Below, piece by piece: positions 10,719 through 17,966 of a stretch of DNA of 64,000 nucleotides. Within the stretch, counting starts at the first letter, position 1; each line of letters opens with the position of its first letter. The notes below the pieces were generated by a model. It was not told the DNA's origin, did not search any database, and saw nothing but the letters and a program-made list of their open reading frames with translations. The DNA lies in contig NZ_JAEG01000006.1 in NCBI RefSeq assembly GCF_000518785.1, forward strand, positions 248,001 through 312,000. The letters are read 5' to 3'. A program made the translations under genes and the position numbers. The DNA comes from Paenirhizobium selenitireducens ATCC BAA-1503 (GTDB lineage: Bacteria > Pseudomonadota > Alphaproteobacteria > Rhizobiales > Rhizobiaceae).

Positions 10719-11921
10719 ATGCCGGCTTTCAAGACACTCGACGATCTCACCGACATCGCGGGCAAGCGCGTGCTTGTGCGCGTCGACCTCAACGTTCCCG
10801 TCGCCGACGGCAAGGTGACCGATGCGACCCGCATCGAACGCGTCGCCCCGACCATCAAGGAATTGTCGGCCAAGGGCGCCAAGGTCATCCTGCTCGCGCA
10901 TTTCGGCCGGCCGAAGGGCGAACCGGTCGCCGACCAGTCGCTGTCGCTGATCGCGCCTGCCGTCGAGGAAGTGCTGGACCAGAAGGTCGCCTTCGCCTCG
11001 GACTGCATCGGCGCCCCCGCCGCCGACGCCATCGCCAAGATGGAAAACGGCGACATCCTGCTTTTGGAAAACACCCGCTTCCACAAGGGCGAGGAAAAGA
11101 ACACCCCGGAATTCGTCGCTGAACTCGCCAAGAACGGCGACATCTTCGTCAACGACGCCTTCTCGGCCGCCCACCGGGCGCATGCCTCGACCGAGGGCCT
11201 TGCCCACCATATGCCCGCCTATGCCGGCCGCACCATGCAGGCCGAACTCGTGGCGCTGGAAAAGGGCCTCGGCAAGCCGGCCCGGCCGGTCGTCGCCATC
11301 GTCGGCGGCGCCAAGGTCTCGACCAAGATCGACCTCCTGTCCAACCTGGTGAAGAAGGTCGACGCGCTGGTGATCGGCGGCGGCATGGCCAACACCTTCC
11401 TCGCGGCCCAGGGCATCAATGTCGGCAAGTCGCTGTGCGAGCACGATCTGGCCGACACCGCCAAGCAGATCATGATCGATGCGGAGACCGCAGGCTGCGC
11501 CATCGTGCTGCCGGTTGACGGTGTCGTCGCCCGCGAGTTCAAGGCAGGCGCTGCCAACGAGACCGTCGCCATCACCGCCATCCCGGCCGATGCCATGGTC
11601 CTCGACGTCGGCCCGAAGTCGGTCGATGCCATCAATGGCTGGATTTCCAAGGCCGAAACGCTGGTCTGGAACGGCCCGCTCGGCGCCTTCGAGATTGCTC
11701 CCTTCGACACCGCGACCGTGGCTGCCGCCCGGCACGCCGCCGAGCGGACCCGCGCCGGCAAGCTGGTCTCGGTCGCCGGTGGCGGTGACACGGTCTCCGC
11801 GCTCAACCACGCCGGCGTCGCCGACGACTTCTCCTACGTCTCGACCGCCGGCGGCGCCTTCCTCGAATGGATGGAAGGCAAGGAACTACCGGGCGTGGCC
11901 GTCCTGATCGCCGAGAAGTGA
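10719..11921 (+). CDS. pgk: Phosphoglycerate kinase
   Basis: Phosphoglycerate kinase makes ATP from 1,3-bisphosphoglycerate. The 400-aa protein begins [20 protein letters not shown] and carries the substrate signature RVDLNVPV, the HFGRPKG motif, and the nucleotide-binding [11 protein letters not shown] near the C-terminus. ATG 10719 is chosen because family homology begins there, although the frame is open further upstream into the antiporter gene. It lies 88 bases after the antiporter gene. A 12-base perfect hairpin follows the stop. Confidence 0.97.
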   Translation: MPAFKTLDDLTDIAGKRVLVRVDLNVPVADGKVTDATRIERVAPTIKELSAKGAKVILLAHFGRPKGEPVADQSLSLIAPAVEEVLDQKVAFASDCIGAPAADAIAKMENGDILLLENTRFHKGEEKNTPEFVAELAKNGDIFVNDAFSAAHRAHASTEGLAHHMPAYAGRTMQAELVALEKGLGKPARPVVAIVGGAKVSTKIDLLSNLVKKVDALVIGGGMANTFLAAQGINVGKSLCEHDLADTAKQIMIDAETAGCAIVLPVDGVVAREFKAGAANETVAITAIPADAMVLDVGPKSVDAINGWISKAETLVWNGPLGAFEIAPFDTATVAAARHAAERTRAGKLVSVAGGGDTVSALNHAGVADDFSYVSTAGGAFLEWMEGKELPGVAVLIAEK

Positions 11922-11927
11922 TTTGTC

Positions 11928-11957
11928 ACGATGGCGGGCTACGCGGCCCGCCATCGT
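11928..11957 (+). terminator. Hairpin after pgk
   Basis: A perfect 12-base stem (ACGATGGCGGGC/GCCCGCCATCGT) with loop TACGCG starts six bases after the pgk stop. There is no T-run (TAAGCATC follows), so it may act as an mRNA end stabiliser or a weak terminator. Confidence 0.5.
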
Positions 11958-12168
11958 TAAGCATCGGCGGATATTTCCAAGACTTTCAAACGATTAAATC
12001 AATTTCAATCGTTTCAACATTTTAAGCCGCCATTTTCCTGTCGCAAAACTTCTGTTATCCGCCTCATCTAAATTCGGGGATTGATCAATTCGGCTTCGCC
12101 GATTGGTCGTGACATCAGAGAACACAGGTGAGCGCGTGTCGCGCCATTTTTAGGGATAGGAGTGAGAT

Positions 12169-13065
12169 ATGGTGGACGCAAAGATGTTGAACAAGATCAG
12201 CGATGCGCCTGGTTTCATCGCGGCGCTGGATCAGAGCGGTGGTTCAACACCTGGAGCATTGCGTCTCTACGGCGTGTCCGAGTCCGACTATCAGGGTGAC
12301 GAGGAGATGTACCGCTTGATGCATGCCATGCGCGTCCGCATCATGAGCGCGCCCGCCTTCACCGGCGACAAGGTCATCGGCGCCATCCTGTTCGAGCGGA
12401 CCATGGACGGCGACGTCGATGGCCAGGCTGTTCCCTCCTATCTCTGGGAAAAGCGCGGCGTCGTGCCCTTTCTCAAGATCGACAAGGGCCTCGCTGCCGA
12501 AGAGAACGGCGTTCAGATGATGAAGCCGATGCCCGATCTGGACGCTCTCCTGATCCGCGGCCGGAACAAGGGAATTTTCGGAACCAAGATGCGCTCGGTG
12601 ATCGCTCAGGCCGACAAGGCCGGCATCGCCGCCGTGGTAAAGCAGCAGTTCGAAGTTGCGCGCCAGATCCTCGGCCAGGGCCTCATGCCGATCATCGAGC
12701 CGGAAGTCTCCATCAAGAGCCCGACGAAGACCGAAGCCGAAGCCATTCTTCGCGACGAGATCGCGGCACAGCTCGACAAGCTTCCGGCAGGCGAAACCGT
12801 CATGCTGAAACTCACGATCCCGACGGTCGCCGATTTCTACGCGCCTCTGGTCGCCCACAAATCGGTCGTTCGGGTCGTCGCCCTTTCCGGCGGTTACAGC
12901 CGCGTGGATGCCTGCGAAAAGCTGAGCCGCAACCACGGCATGATCGCCAGCTTCTCGCGCGCCCTGACGGAAAACCTGCGCGTCACGATGAGCGACGCAG
13001 AGTTCAATACGAGCCTGGCCGCGACGATCGACGAGATCTACGCTGCAAGCGTGAACAAGGCCTGA
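12169..13065 (+). CDS. fda: Fructose-bisphosphate aldolase, class I
   Basis: This enzyme cleaves fructose 1,6-bisphosphate through a lysine Schiff base. The 298-aa protein shows the bacterial class I signature GFIAALDQSGGSTP, then GAILFE and GVVPFLKIDKGL. The probable Schiff-base lysine is in VMLKLTIPT, and the protein ends in DEIYAASVNKA. It resembles the short staphylococcal FdaB type rather than the archaeal-like FbaB or metal-dependent class II enzymes. GGGATAGGAG just before ATG 12169 is a strong ribosome site. A 247-base AT-rich leader separates it from pgk, consistent with its own promoter. A strong terminator follows. Confidence 0.94.
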   Translation: MVDAKMLNKISDAPGFIAALDQSGGSTPGALRLYGVSESDYQGDEEMYRLMHAMRVRIMSAPAFTGDKVIGAILFERTMDGDVDGQAVPSYLWEKRGVVPFLKIDKGLAAEENGVQMMKPMPDLDALLIRGRNKGIFGTKMRSVIAQADKAGIAAVVKQQFEVARQILGQGLMPIIEPEVSIKSPTKTEAEAILRDEIAAQLDKLPAGETVMLKLTIPTVADFYAPLVAHKSVVRVVALSGGYSRVDACEKLSRNHGMIASFSRALTENLRVTMSDAEFNTSLAATIDEIYAASVNKA

Positions 13066-13155
13066 TCCGGCCCTGGCGCCTGCCGCCGCGGCAGGCCGGG
13101 TCCGTCGCTCCAGCGACAAGGTCGCCTGATCCGCAATTCTTCGCGGACGATATAC

Positions 13156-13184
13156 AAAAGCCCCGCCCAACGGCGGGGCTTTTC
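13156..13184 (+). terminator. Rho-independent terminator of aldolase gene
   Basis: AAAAGCCCCGCC and GGCGGGGCTTTT form a 12-base perfect stem around CAAC; the right arm itself carries the T-run. Confidence 0.85.
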
Positions 13185-13310
13185 GTTGGGGCGGCAGGCC
13201 TCTTGCCTTCCCCGTCCGGCAAACTATATTCGTCGGTGCTGAGGACGACCTCTCCCCACCACGGGCTTTTGACCGGGACGACCCGACCGACCCTCTGCGG
13301 GAGACCAGAC

Positions 13311-13742
13311 ATGCGCTCGACCAGCGACCGTATCCGCCACGCCATCAGTTTCGAAATCCTCGCTCTCCTCCTCGTCACGCCGCTGGGCGCCTGGGTGTTT
13401 TCGCTGCCGATCACCGATATCGGCGTCGTCAGCATCGCCAGCGCGACGATCGCCATGCTGTGGAACTACATCTACAATCTCGGCTTCGACCACGCGATGC
13501 AGCGTTTTGCCGGCACCACCTACAAGACCGTGCCCATTCGTGTGCTGCATGCCGTGCTGTTCGAGGCCGGGATCCTCATCGTGCTCGCGCCCTTCATCGC
13601 CTGGTATCTGGGCGTCGGCCTGTGGCATGCGATCGTGATGGACGTCTCCTTCTCGCTCTTCTACCTTGTCTACGCGTTCGTCTTCAACTGGAGCTATGAC
13701 CGGCTGTTCCCGATCCCGGAATGGCAGCAGCCCGCAAGCTGA
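13311..13742 (+). CDS. PACE-family (bacterial transmembrane pair) membrane protein
   Basis: The 143-aa protein contains two tandem copies of the bacterial transmembrane pair motif. Copy one is about residues 5-68 (RIRHAISFEILALLLVTPLG ... NYIYNLGFDHAM). Copy two is about 75-138 (RVLHAVLFEAGILIVLAPFI ... NWSYDRLFP). Together they give four membrane helices with the Glu and Asn/Asp residues typical of proteobacterial antimicrobial compound efflux (PACE) proteins. AceI-type members export chlorhexidine; the substrate here is unknown. GGGAG precedes ATG 13311. It is followed by the PhzF gene 36 bases later. Confidence 0.85.
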   Translation: MRSTSDRIRHAISFEILALLLVTPLGAWVFSLPITDIGVVSIASATIAMLWNYIYNLGFDHAMQRFAGTTYKTVPIRVLHAVLFEAGILIVLAPFIAWYLGVGLWHAIVMDVSFSLFYLVYAFVFNWSYDRLFPIPEWQQPAS

Positions 13743-13777
13743 GCGTGGAACCGACAGATCCGAAAGGGCAAGAAACC

Positions 13778-14686
13778 ATGCGCGACGTCCCGTTCGTCAC
13801 CGTAGACGTATTCACCGACCAACGTTTCGCCGGAAATCCGCTGGCGGTCATACTCGACGCGCGCGCCCTGTCGGTCGGAGAGATGCAGCAGATCGCCACG
13901 GAATTCGGCTATTCAGAGACCACCTTCGTGCTGCCGCCGCAGGACCCGGCCAATACGGCGCACGTCCGGATCTTCACGCCGACCACCGAGGTTCCGTTCG
14001 CCGGGCATCCGAACGTCGGAACGGCCTTCGTGCTGGGGAATCTCGGCACGCTGTTCGGCAATCCGGTCGGAACACAGCTGCGCTTCGAGGAGAAGGCCGG
14101 ACTGGTCGAGGTCGAACTCGCCCGGGACGGAGCGCGCGTCACCGGCGCAACCATCCAGGCTCCCGGCCCGCTCACCATTGGTAGCCTTGTGCCGCCGGCC
14201 GAACTCGCCCCGTGCATCGCGCTCGATGCCGCGGACATCGAGACCCGGCATCATGCGCCTGTCTTCGCCTCGGTCGGGCTGAAATTCATCCTGGTAGAGG
14301 TGAAGGATCTCGCCGTACTCGCACGGGCGGCACCGCGGCTGGAACCGCTCGCCATCCTCAATGAGGCCTATGCTCACGAAGAGACGGACTGCGCCATCTT
14401 TCTCTACGCGCGGGTCGGGAACGACCATGTCCGCGCCCGGATGTTCGCCCCGCTGGACAATGTGCCCGAAGATCCGGCCACCGGCAGCGCATCTGCGGCC
14501 CTTGGAGCCTATCTCAGTACGCTTGAGACTCCGCACCGGGATCGGCGCATTCTGGTCGAGCAAGGCGTCGAGATGGGGCGCCGCAGCCTGATCCATGTCG
14601 ATGTGGAAACCAAAGCCAGCCGGTTCGATCGCGTCCGGATCACCGGCGCTTGCGTCGAGGTGATGCGAGGAACAATCGCGCTTTGA
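13778..14686 (+). CDS. PhzF-family isomerase-like protein
   Basis: The 302-aa protein has the diaminopimelate-epimerase-like fold of the PhzF family. The N-terminal VDVFTDQRFAGNPLAVI and the catalytic glutamate in FGYSETTFV are present, as are FAGHPNVGTAF and DPATGSASAALGAYL. PhzF itself isomerises a phenazine precursor, but most relatives are of unknown function and no phenazine genes are nearby. ATG 13778 is chosen where family homology starts. Confidence 0.88.
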   Translation: MRDVPFVTVDVFTDQRFAGNPLAVILDARALSVGEMQQIATEFGYSETTFVLPPQDPANTAHVRIFTPTTEVPFAGHPNVGTAFVLGNLGTLFGNPVGTQLRFEEKAGLVEVELARDGARVTGATIQAPGPLTIGSLVPPAELAPCIALDAADIETRHHAPVFASVGLKFILVEVKDLAVLARAAPRLEPLAILNEAYAHEETDCAIFLYARVGNDHVRARMFAPLDNVPEDPATGSASAALGAYLSTLETPHRDRRILVEQGVEMGRRSLIHVDVETKASRFDRVRITGACVEVMRGTIAL

Positions 14687-14692
14687 GCACCA

Positions 14693-14848
14693 TCAAGGCC
14701 GGACAAGCAGCGTCACCGACCAGATGACGAAGGCGATCACGGCGACCTTCCAGAAATCGCTGCGTTTCCTCAGCCCCGGCAGTCCGAGCGGCCGGATCAC
14801 CTGCACCAGCATGGCGAGGATGAGGAGAAGGCCGATCACCTTGGTCAT
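14693..14848 (-). CDS. Small membrane protein, 51 aa
   Basis: The frame runs from ATG 14848 to TGA 14693 with AGGA seven bases upstream of the start. The product has two hydrophobic stretches (VIGLLLILAMLVQVI and VAVIAFVIWSVTLLV) joined by a basic hinge (PLGLPGLRKRSDFWK), so it is probably a two-helix inner-membrane protein. The amphipathic basic hinge with Pro-Gly spacing looks selected rather than random. It converges on phzF, with a seven-base gap between stops. Function is unknown. Confidence 0.65.
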   Translation of the reverse strand: MTKVIGLLLILAMLVQVIRPLGLPGLRKRSDFWKVAVIAFVIWSVTLLVRP

Positions 14849-15026
14849 GGATAAATCCTAGCACGCCTGTTCCGGCCCTTGTCACAACGGCGACACTTTT
14901 GCCCTCCAGAAGGTTTTCCCGCAAGGGCTGATATCCATTCAGAAATCGGTAGGAACCTTGCCTTAATCTGTGACGTTTCAGGAACCTGTTCGAACAGCTT
15001 CCCCAACCCCTCTCGATTGCCAAGCC

Positions 15027-16331
15027 ATGCGACGAAATCTCCTGCCAGTCATGGCGCTTCTTCTCGGCACGCTGTTCCTGTTCCTCGGGAACGGCCTGCA
15101 CGGTCTCCTTCTCCCGGTGCGCGGCTCCGCGGAGGGCTATTCGAACGAGATCCTCGGCCTGCTCGGCACCTCCTGGGCGACGGGCTTCGTGGCCGGCTGC
15201 CTGATCGCGCCAAAGCTCGTCATGCGCGTCGGCCATGTCCGCGCCTTCTCCAGTTTCATCTCGCTGATCGCCATCATTGCGCTGTTGAGCGGCATCCTGG
15301 TCGATCCCTACTGGTGGGTGGTCCTGCGCGCCGTCACCGGCTTCTGCATCGCCGGAACCTCGATGATCATCGAAAGCTGGCTGAACGAGCGCGCCACCAA
15401 CGAAAGCCGCGGCACGATCTTTTCCTTCTACATTTCCGTCACGCTGATCGGCGTGGTGGGTGGCCAGATGCTGGTCGGCATCGTCGATCCCTCGACCACC
15501 ATCCTCTTCATGATCTGCGGCATTCTCTACTGCCTGTCCATGCTGCCGACCACTGTGTCGACCGCCGCGACGCCTCAGGCGCTCACCTCCGTCAAGCTCA
15601 ACCTGCCGCGCCTCTACCGTAATTCGCCCGTGTCCTTCGTCGGCATCCTGCTCGTCGGCATCGCCAACGGAGCCTATGGTACGCTCGGCGCCGTCTTTGG
15701 CGCCCGCGCCGGCCTGACCCCGAACATGATCGCCATCATGCTGTCCGTCACCATCTTCGTCGGCGCGCTCATGCAGTTTCCCGCCGGCAAGGCCTCCGAC
15801 CGCACCGACCGCCGCTATGTCCTGGCGGCGCTCTCTGCGGTCGCGGCGATCGCGGCGCTCCTGCTGATCGTCCTGCGACCGCAGGACTCCATGACCATGA
15901 TCGTCCTCGTCGCCATCTACGGTGGCGCCGCAAACGCGCTCTATCCGATCGCCGTCGCCCATGCCAACGACTTCGCCAGCTCGGACGAGTTCGTCCAGGT
16001 GTCGGGCGGGCTTCTCCTGCTCTACGGCATCGGCACGATCATCGGTCCGACCATCGGCGGTCCGGTGATGACCGAGTTCGGCCCCCACGCCCTCTTCGCC
16101 GTGACAGCCGTCGCCCACGTCCTGTTGACGGGCTACGCGATCTACCGCAGCCGTTTGCGCGCTGCCGTACCGTATGCCGAACGCGACAATGTGCCGAACA
16201 TGCCGGTATCCGCCTCGCCGATGAGCACGCCCGAAAGCCTCAGTCTCGACCCGCGCGCAGCGCCCCTGCCGCCCCATGCGGACGAGGGTGATTCGCGCGA
16301 ATCACACGCAACCGGAGAATGGAAGTCATGA
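15027..16331 (+). CDS. MFS transporter, YcaD-like
   Basis: The 434-aa protein has 12 predicted membrane helices from about residue 5 to 390. The loop after helix two reads LIAPKLVMRVGHVRAF, and ESWLNERATNESRG after helix four resembles the YcaD/UMF group. A hydrophilic tail of about 45 residues ends the protein. The substrate cannot be told. ATG 15027 (MRRNLLPVMALLL) is chosen because it places the first helix at the N-terminus. The 3' end overlaps the DUF1192 start by four bases, so the two genes are probably translationally coupled. Confidence 0.88.
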   Translation: MRRNLLPVMALLLGTLFLFLGNGLHGLLLPVRGSAEGYSNEILGLLGTSWATGFVAGCLIAPKLVMRVGHVRAFSSFISLIAIIALLSGILVDPYWWVVLRAVTGFCIAGTSMIIESWLNERATNESRGTIFSFYISVTLIGVVGGQMLVGIVDPSTTILFMICGILYCLSMLPTTVSTAATPQALTSVKLNLPRLYRNSPVSFVGILLVGIANGAYGTLGAVFGARAGLTPNMIAIMLSVTIFVGALMQFPAGKASDRTDRRYVLAALSAVAAIAALLLIVLRPQDSMTMIVLVAIYGGAANALYPIAVAHANDFASSDEFVQVSGGLLLLYGIGTIIGPTIGGPVMTEFGPHALFAVTAVAHVLLTGYAIYRSRLRAAVPYAERDNVPNMPVSASPMSTPESLSLDPRAAPLPPHADEGDSRESHATGEWKS

Positions 16332-16522
16332 TCTTCGATGATGAACGCCCGAAAAAGCCGGTCTCCCATGACGTGGGCAGCGATCTTTCCGCCCTGTCGG
16401 CGGAAGAATTACAGGCCCGAATCGACCTGCTTCGGGCGGAAATCGAGCGCCTGGACGCGGAACGCGGCCGCAAGGAAGCAGGGAAAAAGGCGGCCGACAG
16501 CTTCTTCAAGCCCAAAGTATAG
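16328..16522 (+). CDS. DUF1192 family protein
   Basis: The 64-aa protein begins MIFDDERPKKP and contains LSAEELQARIDLLRAEIERL, the diagnostic helix of the DUF1192 family of short alphaproteobacterial proteins. It is cytoplasmic and alpha-helical with no known function. ATG 16328 overlaps the MFS stop; ATG 16319 is an alternative, but its GGAG would be too close. The next terminator is about 170 bases downstream. Confidence 0.82.
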   Translation: MIFDDERPKKPVSHDVGSDLSALSAEELQARIDLLRAEIERLDAERGRKEAGKKAADSFFKPKV

Positions 16523-16583
16523 CCCATGTATTACCTGCCTGTTTTCGCCAAGATCGGAAATGTATCGCATTTTTCGCTTCACG

Positions 16584-16598
16584 TTTACCATCCGTTAA
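16584..16598. promoter_or_regulatory. Near-perfect CtrA-type box
   Basis: TTTA-CCATCCG-TTAA matches the CtrA consensus TTAA-N7-TTAA at seven of eight positions. It lies about 45 bases before the candidate small RNA and 120 bases before the rcdA-proximal perfect box. Confidence 0.45.
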
Positions 16599-16628
16599 GC
16601 CTTTTATGTGATTGTGAGTCATCCGGTT

Positions 16629-16718
16629 CTGCCGGGTTCAGGCAGTTTCACCGTGTGGCGAAAGTCTGATTTTTCTCCCTGTTTTACCTTGAGAGCCGCT
16701 TCTGCGGCTCTTTTTTTA
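16629..16718 (+). ncRNA. Candidate trans-acting small RNA
   Basis: The segment starts with a small hairpin (CTGCC-GGGTTCA-GGCAG, 16629-16645). An unpaired pyrimidine-rich stretch (TTTTTCTCCCTGTTTT) resembles anti-Shine-Dalgarno regions of rhizobial sRNAs. A strong Rho-independent terminator ends it. The near-perfect CtrA box upstream is placed where a CtrA-activated promoter would start transcription near 16630. The alternative is that this is only the 3' untranslated region of the DUF1192 message. The 5' end is a guess. Confidence 0.4.
16692..16718 (+). terminator. Strong Rho-independent terminator
   Basis: AGAGCCGC and GCGGCTCT pair around TTCT, followed by seven T residues. It lies 170 bases beyond the nearest upstream stop codon, so it probably ends a non-coding transcript or a long 3' tail. 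Confidence 0.88.
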
Positions 16719-16753
16719 TGTTTGCGGCATCCCTATATCCAAAATTGTGGGAA

Positions 16754-16768
16754 TTAACCCTTCTTTAA
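16754..16768. promoter_or_regulatory. Perfect CtrA box before rcdA
   Basis: TTAA-CCCTTCT-TTAA matches the CtrA full-site consensus TTAA-N7-TTAA exactly. It lies about 120 bases upstream of the rcdA start. CtrA control of rcdA is known in alphaproteobacteria, which fits. Confidence 0.72.
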
Positions 16769-16886
16769 TAAACGGCTTGCGCATTTGGGGTATTGGTATC
16801 ATCGTACGGCCATGAAAAGCGGCAGGAACAAGACAGCGTCCACGCCGTTACCCAGTTAAAGTGATGCGTAATTCAAGGGTGAACCG

Positions 16887-17402
16887 ATGTCTGAACTCGG
16901 ACTGAACACTGTGAGCTTTGCCGGCCGCGCCGCTGCCTCGACGCAGTTCAAGGCGACCTATGCCGAAGGCATGGGTCTGGTCGAAGAGACCGCCGCCTAT
17001 CTCGACGGCCCCGGTCGCGCTGCCGCCAAGGTCCTGCCGCGCATGGCTTCGGTTCTCTACGCCGCCGAATCGATGCGCCTCACCACCCGCCTGATGCAGA
17101 TGGCTTCCTGGCTGCTGCTGCAGCGCGCCGTGAACAACGGCGAGATGAGCCGCGACCAGGTCCTGTCGGAAAAGAGCAAGGTTCGCCTCGACGGCTTCAA
17201 CGTCGATCGCCAGGCTCCGGGCTGGAACGATCTGCCGGAAACCTTCCGTGATCTCGTCGAGCGCTCGCTGCGCCTGCAGAACCGTATCGCCCTGCTCGAC
17301 CGTGAAATCTATCGCCCGGCCGATACGCCGGTCGTGCCGGACAACGAGAACAGCGTCCAGGCCCAGCTCGATCTGCTGCGCACGGCCTTCAATCTCAACT
17401 GA
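16887..17402 (+). CDS. rcdA: RcdA (DUF1465), CtrA-degradation adaptor
   Basis: In Caulobacter, RcdA is an adaptor that, with CpdR and PopA, delivers the master regulator CtrA to ClpXP. The 171-aa protein matches the DUF1465/RcdA family, with helix-rich blocks TYAEGMGLVEETAAYLDG, RLTTRLMQMASWLLLQRAV and LRLQNRIALLDREIYRP. The flexible C-terminus is shorter and less acidic than Caulobacter's. ATG 16887 follows AAGGGTG. A perfect CtrA box upstream suggests a feedback loop in which CtrA drives its own proteolysis adaptor. A terminator follows. Confidence 0.88.
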   Translation: MSELGLNTVSFAGRAAASTQFKATYAEGMGLVEETAAYLDGPGRAAAKVLPRMASVLYAAESMRLTTRLMQMASWLLLQRAVNNGEMSRDQVLSEKSKVRLDGFNVDRQAPGWNDLPETFRDLVERSLRLQNRIALLDREIYRPADTPVVPDNENSVQAQLDLLRTAFNLN

Positions 17403-17431
17403 CATCCCGACTTCGCATCAGCACTTCTTTG

Positions 17432-17467
17432 GCCCGGCATGCTCACGCATCGCCGGGCATTTTCTTT
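17432..17467 (+). terminator. Terminator of rcdA
   Basis: GCCCGGC and GCCGGGC form a seven-base stem with a 13-base loop, followed by ATTTTCTTT. Confidence 0.65.
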
Positions 17468-17504
17468 GTCCGCCGGCGATGCGCTTGAGGCAGAATCCAG
17501 GCAA

Positions 17505-17531
17505 CAAAAAAGCCCGGACGAGCCGGGCTTT
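17505..17531 (-). terminator. Rho-independent terminator of rpmE
   Basis: On the minus strand AAAGCCCGG and CCGGGCTTT pair around five bases and are followed by a run of T. It begins 25 bases after the rpmE stop. Confidence 0.85.
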
Positions 17532-17556
17532 GATGAAAACGTCGATCGAGGATCGA

Positions 17557-17778
17557 TCAGAGGCCGAGGCCGCCGAAACGCTTCTTGAACTTCGAGAGAC
17601 GACCACCGCGGTCCATCAGCTGCTGGTTGCCGCCGGTCCAGGCCGGATGCGAGTTCGGGTCGATTTCGAGGTTCATGACTGCGCCTTCCGAACCCCAGGT
17701 AGAACGGGTTTCGTATTCGGTGCCGTCGGTCATGACAACCTTGATGACGTGGTAGTCGGGATGGATATCAGCCTTCAT
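17557..17778 (-). CDS. rpmE: 50S ribosomal protein L31
   Basis: The 73-aa protein begins [19 protein letters not shown] and ends [16 protein letters not shown], with the L31 signature HPAWTGG. It contains no cysteine, so it is the zinc-independent (C-minus) form of L31. This matches the cysteine-free L36 at 31502. It is divergent from an ABC exporter gene, with 188 bases between, and a strong terminator closes it. Confidence 0.95.
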   Translation of the reverse strand: MKADIHPDYHVIKVVMTDGTEYETRSTWGSEGAVMNLEIDPNSHPAWTGGNQQLMDRGGRLSKFKKRFGGLGL

Positions 17779-17966
17779 TGCGATCTTCCTGCTGTGCCGG
17801 AGGGTCTATATGTCGCGATTGCGTCATGGAGACCTATTCAATAAACCAAGCCGATGTCCGAACAGGCCACGGCTTCCCAATTCGATGCGGTGCCTATACA
17901 TGAAGGGCGCAAGGATAACAAGTGCCATGGCACGAAAGCCCGCCAGGCGGGCCGGAGAGTAATATA

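Larger units (their letters stand above)
16523..16886. other. Gene-free region between DUF1192 and rcdA
   Basis: These 364 AT-rich bases carry no good reading frame but are dense in signals. They hold a near-perfect CtrA box (16584-16598), a GAGTC methylation site (16616-16620), a possible small RNA closed by a terminator (16629-16718), and a perfect CtrA box (16754-16768) before rcdA. Confidence 0.7.

Noticed and set aside
12004..12020. TTAA-N7-TCAA upstream of the aldolase gene as a CtrA box
   Set aside because: It is only a partial match in AT-rich sequence and there is no functional reason for CtrA control of aldolase.
12080..12110. Small palindromes before the aldolase gene (ATTGATCAAT and TCGGC-TTC-GCCGA)
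   Set aside because: Both are short and match no known rhizobial sugar regulator site I can name; probably chance in an AT-rich leader.
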